This document shows positions 51,574 through 60,554 of a stretch of DNA of 64,000 nucleotides, piece by piece. This stretch comes from Haliclona indistincta (Eukaryota > Porifera > Demospongiae > Haplosclerida > Chalinidae). The notes beneath the pieces were generated by a model. It worked only from the letters and a program-made list of their open reading frames with translations. It did no database searches and was not told where the DNA came from. The stretch spans positions 6,834,996 to 6,898,995 of the forward strand of contig OZ024787.1 of NCBI GenBank assembly GCA_964017065.1, read 5' to 3'. A program made the position numbers and the translations under genes. Positions within the stretch are counted from its first letter, which is position 1, and the number at the start of each line of letters is the position of its first letter.

Positions 51574-52770
51574 CTAATTATTAATTAAATACCAAGAATT
51601 TCTGTTTGCTTGCTGGGAGCTTGTGCTATTAAGCTTGCTGGGATTATCTTCTGAAGCCTGCACATTGCACTGACCAAGGAACTCTCCAGCAAGGGAATAT
51701 TTGAGCACACTACGATTAGCATAATCGATCACAAATAGCACATCTCCTACAACAGTTAGACCACGAAATTTTCCATTCTCAGAGCTCACTAAACACTTCC
51801 TGGTCCCGTCACTACTGAACACCAGCACATCTGCTCTCGTGGTAGTATACACGTCTCCGCTAGTAGGATGGACAGCTACTCCATAAGCTATATCATCAAC
51901 TGGAAAGATTTGTTTGCAAGATGAGATGCTCTCAAAATTTCTTTCCTGTCGAGACCACAGAATAAAGGGGCTACCGGGTATTGCCTTGTTCTTAACCTTG
52001 ATGTTTAGCTGTTGTTCACCGGGTGCTTCAGGTGTAAAACTGACTGACGCATAGCCATCTTTACACACAACCCCAGCTGGTACAACAGACTCGTTGCCTT
52101 TATCCTCTACCCAAGCAACAACAGGGAGCTGATCTTGCACTAACTGACCCTTCTCATTCCTGAGAGCTACTTTGACTAATCTCTCTTTCCCAACAGTAGC
52201 TAGAGGAATGGCTAGTCCCTCCTCCACTGTGCACTGATCAATATCACAGATCACTGATATACGACCCAACTGAGATATCATCAAGTCAGCTGATGGCATG
52301 TCAATTTCAAAAGATATCGCATCATCTTCACACGGTTGGGTATGAATCATGAGGGAAGAATTGATCACTCTTTGAATGTGGTCTTGTATGACATGATTCG
52401 TACTCAGCATTTCAGCAGCTGTGCTGTGCTGTACATCTGACACCATCTCTGCTGAGAAGGTGATGGCGTTACGAAGTTTCTCCAAATCTTCAATCTGCAT
52501 GGACAGAAGAGTAAGCTTGCATGCAGCAGTCTCCTCACAGCTCTGGTGTACCATACGTTCTCGATCACACAGAGAACGACGAACCACATCAAAAGCTTCC
52601 GTAATCTCCTTGTTCAGTTGATCTTTTCGTGCAATCACTGCATTTTTGACTTCGGTTGCTGCGCTAATAGTTGCTTCTAGAGCTAGGTCTGCAGTCTCCT
52701 TGATAGATTCATCGAGGTTTGCCTTCTCTGTTTTGCTAGCGTCTTCAAGAAGAGCTATATCATGATCATT
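51574..52770 (-). CDS. TRIM-like protein fragment: coiled coil, filamin/ABP280 repeat, NHL start
   Basis: An open frame runs from an acceptor (agaatag) at 52771 down to TAA at 51574, about 398 codons. The first 140 residues are coiled coil. A filamin-type immunoglobulin repeat follows, ending in the typical VKNKAIPGSPF. The last part begins an NHL beta-propeller (VDDIAYGVAVHPTSGDVYTT, GLTVVGDVLFVIDYANRSVL) but stops after about two blades. No RING or B-box exon is visible upstream (52771-53650 holds no coding sequence). TRIM2/3/TRIM71-type proteins have RING, B-box, coiled coil, filamin and six NHL blades, so this is truncated at both ends, either a decayed copy or a shortened paralogue. Confidence 0.75.
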   Translation of the reverse strand, partial: NDHDIALLEDASKTEKANLDESIKETADLALEATISAATEVKNAVIARKDQLNKEITEAFDVVRRSLCDRERMVHQSCEETAACKLTLLSMQIEDLEKLRNAITFSAEMVSDVQHSTAAEMLSTNHVIQDHIQRVINSSLMIHTQPCEDDAISFEIDMPSADLMISQLGRISVICDIDQCTVEEGLAIPLATVGKERLVKVALRNEKGQLVQDQLPVVAWVEDKGNESVVPAGVVCKDGYASVSFTPEAPGEQQLNIKVKNKAIPGSPFILWSRQERNFESISSCKQIFPVDDIAYGVAVHPTSGDVYTTTRADVLVFSSDGTRKCLVSSENGKFRGLTVVGDVLFVIDYANRSVLKYSLAGEFLGQCNVQASEDNPSKLNSTSSQQANRNSWYLINN

Positions 52771-53660
52771 CTATTCTCTCAGGAATTCACCCTAGCAATC
52801 AAACGTGTTTATTTCTGTGTTATAGGAGTGCCCGAGTTGCGTGTGCACACTTGGATCAATGCTCCTTTTTCGATACAAGCAAAGTGCGACTAATAATAGC
52901 AAACTCTAGTGTTAGTTTAGTAGCTTGCCTTTAACCTTTTCATTGCCAAAGTAAGCATCAGAAGCCGTGATAAGCCAAGACAGCTTCCCTGTGCGATGAT
53001 GTATGAACAGTTGGCACCGCCCATAAAATTATGTACTTCATTTTCGCATTTCATGCGAAAAGGTTGGCGCATGTGTTGTCACTTGTTATCAGGCCTAATT
53101 TCCAAAAGAAATTGGCCTGGCCAGCAATCTGTTTGCCTAGCAACCGTTTAGACCAGCAAGAATGCAATTAGCGCTTGTAAATCTATTTATTGTTGCATGA
53201 ATATAATTATTTTTATTGTGAATATCGTTATAAGTGACGTCTTTAGCAACGATTTGTGCAGTATATCTCAAAAAACCAACCAGAATTGTCCGCAGTAAAT
53301 CTGGAATTTTACTTATCAGTGTTGAATGAACAAATGCTGTAAAACTAATAAAAATCCAAGATATGAATTTTTGCTTCCGTTCTACCTCGAGTTTTATTAT
53401 GCCACGCGGTAGTCGTGTATGCAATTATTCTAATACAAGCGCACCTTAGTACAAATTGATTGGAACGCGAGCACTGGTGCACTGGATTTGCCTGTTCAGG
53501 CTTGTAAGAATAGCTTAGCTAATGTTGCGTGGTATGTGTTGCATGCAGTGCAGAGCAGATCGAGTGCAGCCACGATGCATTCAGTGGAATAGTTCTCTTT
53601 ACACTGCATTAGCATAAGTGCCAACTAAGTCATTCATAAATAAAAAGAAAAGAAACAAGT
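52771..53660. other. No gene recognised
   Basis: AT-rich sequence without coding signals. A short segment near 53440-53520 (gcaccttagtac, gcctgttcaggcttgtaaga) repeats one near 50075-50210, so it is a dispersed repeat. Confidence 0.5.
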
Positions 53661-53661
53661 A

Positions 53662-54126
53662 GGTCTTTCTAGAGCTGATGGTAAACGTCTGGATGGTGTG
53701 TCAGTCATGCCGTGGTCTGCTGGAAAGCCACTAGTGTGGGATGCCACCTGCTCTGACACTTTTGCCACCTCAAACCTAAGGGCTGCTACTCATGCTGCAG
53801 GGGAAGTCGCTGCCATTGCAGAGGGGCGAAAAGAATCTAAATATTCATTCCTGTCACACTCTCATATTTTCATTCCGATCTCGATCGAATCGACAGGTGT
53901 GTTTGGCCCCCGCACAGAATCTTTCGTGAAAGACCTGGGAAAGAAGATCTCCTGGCAATCTGGTAACTCTAAGGCAACCTCATATTTGAGACAGCGCCTG
54001 TCAGTGGCCATCCAGTGTGGAAATGCGCTCTCTATACTTGGAACTTGTACCTCCTTACCCTCTTTTACCCTCTTTGCCTGTTTTATTATAATAATCATCT
54101 ATTATTTCAGATCATTGTTGTGTTAA
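53662..54126 (+). pseudogene. Retroelement remnant (C-terminal part of a reverse-transcriptase polyprotein)
   Basis: The frame contains PWSAGKPLVWDATCSDTF, then EGRKESKYSFL, ESTGVFGPRTESFVKDLG and QRLSVAIQCGNALSILG. This block pattern is familiar from the C-terminal end of retroelement polyproteins that are abundant in sponge and cnidarian genomes. The upstream polymerase is absent. The frame opens before the first ATG, so this is a 5'-truncated copy. Confidence 0.7.
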
Positions 54127-54142
54127 AAAAATTTATAAACGA

Positions 54143-54318
54143 GATTGTGAAAAGTAGACAAGATTTGAAATAAAAAGGATTGTAACAATAGCAGTGTAAT
54201 GCTACCTCCCTAAATTAACTGCTTTCGATAGTTGTGGTTAATTTAATAGGGAGATAGCATTAGGCTGCTATTGTTACAATCCTTTTTATTTCAAATCTTG
54301 TCTACTTTTCACAATCTT
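54143..54318. mobile_element. Palindromic hairpin element, 176 bp
   Basis: The arms are gattgtgaaaagtagacaag with its continuation, and the exact inverse about 175 bp to the right. Match is near-perfect for about 75 bp per arm. Confidence 0.85.
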
Positions 54319-54340
54319 GTTCCAATACTTTTTCAACAAA

Positions 54341-54602
54341 TGTGAGTGGATTTGAGAAAAGGGGTCACTTCGCGCATGTAATTTTTGAACGCACGCCTGT
54401 TTTCAAATGGCTGTTAGTCGGTCAAATATTACTTAAACTCAATGAATTTTTTTGTATATAATACTTGATCATTCTGCTGGCTGTATATCAAATTTTAGAG
54501 CCATGGGACCAAATTTGGATGAATGCCAGCAAGTTGAAAACATGCGTTAGTTCGAAAATTATGTACGCGAAGTGACCCCTTTTCTCAAATCCGCTCACAA
54601 AT
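54341..54602. mobile_element. Inverted-repeat element, about 260 bp
   Basis: The ends gtgagtggatttgagaaaag with ggtcacttcgcg and their inverse lie at both borders (about 32 bp each). It begins 22 bp after the preceding hairpin. Confidence 0.85.
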
Positions 54603-55554
54603 GTACCAACCCTAAATCTCTTGCATTTTTATTATTGTTTATAATATGTTACTAACATAACTATTTTGGTGATAGGATCAAGAACTGCTACTAGCTCCTT
54701 ACAACCGTGCAGTTGATGCTGTGAGAAGTATTAGAAGCCGCATGATGAGGAATAGTAGTTCAATAGCAGAACAGCGTCAAAACTTTCTGCCATATCCCAA
54801 AAAATCAAAGAAGTCATGGACTCTGAAAGCATTTTGTCTTAACAACAAAAATGCAAATCGTGTACCATGTAATGGGGCTGAAAGAGAAGCTTTAATCCAG
54901 GCAGGGTTGGGTGAAAAAAAATTTTTGTTGCTGACATCGAATGTTCTTGTGAGGAGTTCAGAAAGGATATAACATCAAGCTTTCCAAAACTGAATGGTTG
55001 TGGAGGGTTCGAATTTCTACGCTGTGTGCCAAACACCAAACAACTAGAAGTCATCAGTGCTAATATAGCACAATCCCCTAAATTGCTTAAGTCTGTTGTA
55101 GGCAATGGGAGGGTTTTCGTAAGACCAATTCAACAAAGTCTGTCATTAGTGGTGGACAGGCAATTGGAAGAATGTGAGGTTAGTTAATTCTTTGTTTAAA
55201 TTAAATAATTTTAATAAATGCAATTGTATTTATTACAGATGACTGATAACTGTATTTACTGCAAAAAAGAATTTCCATTAGGAGAACTCCGCAAGCATGT
55301 TGAAGATTGCCGATTATTCAGGTATACTTGCTCAGTCTGAGATAATGTTCATGAAAACTGATATTGTGAATGTCTGTTTAGTATCAACACAGAGTTTTCC
55401 AGTGATTCTGACTTTGAAGTTGAAGAGTACAGCTATCCTTTTACAGCCACTGTTTCGTCACGGGAATCGTCAGACTCTGATGAAGCAGATGAACATGGAT
55501 CTGAATTACCACATACTTTTACGGTATGTCTTTTAAAAATATCATTTTGCTATT

Positions 55555-56175
55555 AAGGCACAGTTTCATAATGAATGATTGAAATAAGAATAAATTCAGC
55601 TGTGGGGCCATGGGCGTTATTTAGAATCATTGATGTGTATTTTCTGGCAAGATTCTGCGATCTCCTCTGTCCAATTGATAAAATAACTTGTCCTACAACC
55701 TTTGTGCATTGGGAAATAGAAAGGCTCTCTTATTAAGGTCTCTTCGAGTCCTTGAAAACAAGTAATTTCCATCCAGAAGCAAGTTGTATCGTGTCAGTGC
55801 CAGTGTTCTCGCTGTAGTAAAACCCCTTTGGATAACTGCTAAAAATGTTAAACGAACGGTTAGTAAAGGAGAAAAAACATGCTGAAAGCTGGATTCGAAC
55901 CCTCGTTCTTTCCTGCTTCACCCCAATCCTCTAACCATTTGACCAAACTGCCAACATAATAGTTGTTGCGATAGGTGTTAATAACATACCAGATAACATA
56001 GCAGTTAGGTATGTTAAAATTCCCCCTTGGTTTTAAATTTTTTAATTTCGCTAATACCAGGGCACCCACAAAATTTTTATAAATCGATTGTATTGCGCGT
56101 ACGCGACAGGCAAAACGTTCATTACCCCTTAGCTTAATAATTCCAATTATTCATTATGAAACTGTGCAATTAAGA
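55555..56175. mobile_element. Long-armed MITE, family D copy 2
   Basis: The left part (gcacagtttcataatgaatg, tgggcgttatttagaatcat, agattctgcgatct) matches the element at 43888. The right end tcattatgaaactgtgc is its inverse. The right arm is largely replaced or decayed. It sits in the same intron position as copy 1 relative to the zinc-finger gene. Confidence 0.75.
55885..55955 (-). repeat. tRNA-like SINE head inside the MITE
   Basis: On the minus strand a B box ggttcgaatcc (55891-55901) is preceded by an A-box-like tggtcaaatggttagagg, at tRNA-like spacing. Stems pair only partly, so I call it a SINE head and not a tRNA gene. Confidence 0.5.
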
Positions 56176-56499
56176 TGCCTTTTCATTTTAGTCTCAAGCT
56201 GAAAACTCTACTTCATCCTCAGTTTTGCCCATACAAGAGTATGTATATTAACCATAATGTGTGGGTAATCATAATACGTTCTTTTATAAAGGGAACCAGC
56301 AACTGTTGCTGATGTGGTTCGTGTGATACAGACTAATCTGATAGACGAAGAGACCACCATTCTTGTCAGAAGATCTCATGTTCTCGAAGATGCACTTAGA
56401 ACCATAAAAAGAAAAGGCCACAATCCTGCACATAGAGTCAAGGTGACATTAGTTGTTTTTCATTTGAACTTTTTTGGCGAGCCTGAGCGAGCCCCATAG

Positions 56500-57580
56500 T
56501 AGTGAACTTAACAAAACTAGTGACAGGTACATCTCATAGTTCACTCTGATCACACTACAGAGGCTTCATCTTGTTCACTATGTTTACGTTCAATGTCTTT
56601 GTTGTCACATACCTTGTTATAAATTTTTTTAAATGAAAGTTAGTGACATTATTATCGTCAGGCCCGCATGTGTATCAGCGTGTATATGCCCGGAGAGAGA
56701 GCTAAGTAGCTTCATACTTCTACTGGGCTTAGCGACTCACCAGAAGCTAGCACTAAACAAATTAAAGGTACAACAGTTGTAAAACAATCGTTTAATGTTG
56801 CACGGATAGGTCAGTACAATTTTTTGCCAATCACTCATGATAGAAAAAGATTATTATCATTTTGTGCACCAAATGTACATTATTGTAGGCGTGGTCGACT
56901 TTCTCAGGGTGTGTCTGGTGACCTAGGTGTTGTCAATGCTTTAAGTCTATCAAGTTGGATGGAGGCAAGCTTCCCTGACTATAGATGACAATGGATGACC
57001 TAAATAAGAAACAATGAAACAAACACTCAGTTGACAAAAACAATCCATACCTACACGTAGAGATGTGAATGATATGAGGGCTATTCTGAAGGTACTTCCT
57101 CTATGCATAGTCTATATAGGACACACAATAGCCCGAGTCACTGAATAATAATAGTAAGATAGCTCTCAAATTAAAATAATGTAATGTGTCCTGGCAGACA
57201 AACAGACATGCATAGGCTTAACGGACAGAGTCACAGGTTGATCACACTATCACATACCCAGTCACACAGACACAAGCACTCATGATATCTACTGATACTG
57301 AGACAGTCGGGCCGGGATGCCGGACATTGCCAGCCTAGCTAACAGAGGCGGCACCATAACTCACACTATAAACTCAATGCCACAGAGACAGGTCCATGGA
57401 GACAGTGACACGCACACAAGTGACTGGGTGACCCGTTACTGGCACATGGGGCCGGGTTTGCAGCACACAAATGATCGGGACGGATAGTTTATAAACCACG
57501 CCCACATTAATAACACCTGGCCCACCCACTGCCGCGTGCTCTACCGAGGATTTGCTATGTCTACGTTGTACAAACGGCGC
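56500..57580. other. No gene recognised
   Basis: This is where HECT exons would be expected after the second zinc-finger copy. None is present on either strand. I see only short, unrecognised open frames. Confidence 0.55.
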
Positions 57581-57584
57581 GCCA

Positions 57585-57792
57585 TAGTAGACCGACGATC
57601 GTCGATCAAACCACCCATCACGAACACCGAGGATCGATTGAACTACTGAACACTGCAGAACATTGACGATCGAAGTACTATACACCGACAATCGCATACG
57701 ATCGCAGTACTAAACACCGACAATCGCATACGATCGCATAATACCAGTAGTAGATTACTTAACATGGATTTTTGTCCACAATGGCGCTCCAT
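57585..57792. repeat. Terminal repeat, family C copy 3 (inverted)
   Basis: Read on the minus strand from 57792 it begins atggagcgccattgtggaca and continues like 47441-47600, with more copies of the cgattgtcggtgttt unit. It is the inverted partner of the repeat at 47441. Confidence 0.8.
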
Positions 57793-58209
57793 ACTTGTCA
57801 GCGTTTTACAACGCTTGTAGGGCAACCAACAACCACTTCGCCGGTTAGCGATCAAAACGAAACAGTACTCAAGTCGCCTTTACTATCAAAGTGTAGACAG
57901 AACGTTCTAGTCAATCACCAGAGCTCGACAACGTGCTGAGCTAGCCAGTGACTCTTCTTAGCACGGTCGTCAAGAGCTAGCTTAGCAACGAGCTCGTTGC
58001 AAGGCAACGGTTAATATTTAACCCGTAACGAGGATGTAAATCAGCTCGTAATACAAAAATGTATTGGCGTTGCTAATCCCTGTTGGTATACTGTATCTAT
58101 GGTATTTAGTTTTGTTTAGCACGTGAATACCATCAGTATGATATCAGGATAGGCGGGAGGGTTAGCTGCTAGACTAAGTAAGCGCTAGCTAGCCGAGTCG
58201 TCACCGGGC

Positions 58210-59906
58210 ACCGGGTAGAGGGACTGGCTGACCTCATCAAAGACTGAGTTTCAGAGAGACTTCGACAAATGGAGGTACAGTACAATAAAATTTCACATAA
58301 AGGCGATAATACACTACACAACTTTGTTGCGCACAACTTATGGCAGCAACAAAATCATGTAGTGTGTCATGCGAATTCGAAGCAACTTTGTTGCGTGCAA
58401 CTCATTGTTGCGCGAATAGAACGCCGTTCTATTCCAGGCAACAAAGTTGCGTAGTGTATCATCGCCTTAATATTGTTCATACAGTGACACAAATATTATA
58501 CAACATGGTGATCTTAGCAAGTTGTACAATAACTGGAGCAGTACTCCATCAACTTTTTGATGTAACGTTATTATATCTTTTCTCAATCTCTTTATCACTG
58601 TTTCATCACCCACTCCACTCGATGGAGCAGGTCAGCGTCCAGCAGCTATAGTCTCACCATATGCTGGTACAACACAAGATGTAGTGTCGACTTGTTCGGA
58701 TACCCTGTCTTAGGCAGGTAGCATCTATTCATCTAACTACTTTCTTTTTAACTCTGCTTAGTGACACAGCTGGGATTAGGAAAGCAGCTGATCCAGTTGA
58801 ACAAGAAGGGATCAGACTAGCAGTGCACAGGTTTGCATGCTCTGAGCTTCATGTGCTAGTCTACGACTCTATGACATAACACTATTACTCACATTTTCAT
58901 GTGCGCAGATCAGAGTTAGCTGACCTGAGGATTCTAGTTGCTGATTGCTCACAGTTATCAGATTTACTGAGCTCTCATGACCTTCTCAACTCTTCTTTTC
59001 CTGAGCTAACTAGACATCTTCTCCGTGGTTCTAGGTAACTCACCAATGGATGCACATCTTTTATAATGTCATAAAATTATAGTGAAGGATTGGGTGGAGA
59101 TGAGAGTAGTACAGTGATCGTTATGAACAAGATCGACACACTAGAGGACCATTATATGCTGCAACAGTCATCATTGTCACAGGTAATGAATGTACCTTTG
59201 TGCACATTAACTAGTCTGGTTGGCTATTCCATAGGCTACGTAGTCTAAAATATGACAATTCTCACAATGAAAGTGCATAGGCCGTGGGTAAACAAAATTT
59301 TAATTTTGGCGTCTGTTATCAAATACGAATTTTACTGCTGGTCTTTGATCTCATTCTCTGCAATAATTGTTTGTCATTAAAACTCCATTTACTACTATAA
59401 TACAGTCTAAGGCACCAGTCTGTTGGCTCTCTTGCAAGACTCTTGAAGGAATAGACAACTTTCTTGAAGTTTTAAAACAACAATTACAGCAATTGTGAGT
59501 ATTTCATTCTTATCATGTCTTCATCATCTTATCGTTATTCTTAGAGGTGGAGTCGTACCAGGTGCTCCCAGTCTGACCCAGTCTCGTCATAGACATCATC
59601 TCACAGAATGTGTGTCATCCCTGGACATGTTTATGGGTGAGTGAGACTGAGAGCATGCACAACGAATTTATTTACCAACTGGTGTCTGGGCTCCACTGTA
59701 CTATCATGTAAAAACTAATGTTCATAATCTTGCTTTACATAATTTATCGTGTCTCTTTCTCAGAATACTCTCGTGTCGAGGAGCAGTTGGTGCTGGCTAC
59801 TGACCAGTTGCGCTGTGCTCTTGATAGTATCAGCAGAATCACAGGACGTGTTGGAATAGAGGATATACTGGACATAGTGTTTAGTGACTTTTGTATTGGA
59901 AAATAA
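58210..59906 (+). pseudogene. Partial duplicate of GTPBP3 (3' half)
   Basis: Exons and introns match the gene at 27919-30093. It starts inside exon 5 (gagggactggctgacctcat), with two internal deletions there. It keeps part of exon 6, lacks exons 7 and 8, and resumes in intron 8 and exons 9-15. Exon 9 has lost 10 bp (frameshift) and its end reads ggcag. The last exon is intact to the stop. Because introns are kept, the copy arose from DNA and not from mRNA. Exons 10-15 remain very similar to the parent, so the event is not very old. Without a P-loop exon it cannot encode a GTPase. Confidence 0.9.
58300..58470. mobile_element. Palindromic MITE inside the GTPBP3 duplicate
   Basis: The ends aaggcgataatacactacac and the inverse gtgtatcatcgcctt lie at the borders, with caactttgttgc blocks repeated in both orientations inside. 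The parent intron at 28025-28072 lacks it, so it inserted after the duplication. Confidence 0.85.
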
Positions 59907-60554
59907 AATTGTATGCAGAGTTGACCTCACATGCCTACACGTCACCTGATATTGTTTACACATCAGACACTGCTCATTCAATTTTTTCTCAAGTACTCAT
60001 AGGATTGAGTATTTGGTTCGAACCCTGTTAAACCCTACGTTACGTTACACTTCTCTGCACAGTTGACTGGCTCCTAAGCCATGCATTCCCTACACCAATT
60101 GCTGTAAGTCAGCAGCCTGCAAGCCAGCAATATAGGCCTTGCCCTATAGCCGGCAGGACACCAACCACTGCTGTAAGGATACAATGGTCTCAGACTCTCG
60201 GTGCCTTTGAAGTAGAGGTACATACAAATTGCCATATACCTCTACTTTGGTTTAGACCATAGCTATGTGTGTTTGACCAATCAGATTGCCCAGTTCGTGC
60301 CGGGTTTAGAAATCCCGTATGACCCTTGGAGTCGGTATCTAACTATTATATAGCCCACATTTAACACTTCCGTCTCCTCAAGATGATATGTCATTACGGT
60401 ACTTCAAGAGCGAAAACTGTTCAGCTATCCAGGTTTGTATTCTTAAAGAATTGATGCTAATGATAGACACATACTGATGATTAATTGATTTCAAGTGAAC
60501 GGTACTAGCAAACAGTTTTTATAATGTGTAACATCCAAGGCACCTGTATAACTA
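59907..60554. other. No gene recognised; weak hairpin
   Basis: A hairpin lies at about 60174-60268 (caatggtct and aagtagaggta against their inverses). A ggttcgaaccc near 60020 resembles a tRNA B box but is palindromic and isolated. Confidence 0.45.

Larger units (their letters stand above)
54676..56442 (+). pseudogene. Second, diverged copy of the zinc-finger part of the HECT gene; HECT lost
   Basis: Exon-like blocks at about 54678-55179, 55240-55320, 55382-55523, 56193-56239 and 56292-56442 match exons 2, 3, 4 and 6 of the gene at 41031. Shared landmarks: APYNRAVDAVRSIRSRM, GAEREALIQAGLGEKK, GRVFVRPIQQSL, a C2HC-like finger (CIYCKKEFPLGELRKHVEDC), FSSDSDFEVE, and the HECT start ILVRRSHVLEDALRTIKRK. 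The protein level is clearly diverged, so the duplication is old. A frameshift lies at the aaaaaaaattttt homopolymers near 54910-54925 (or is a sequencing slip there). The UIM exon is replaced by other sequence, and no exon for the rest of HECT follows before 57.6 kb. Confidence 0.8.
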
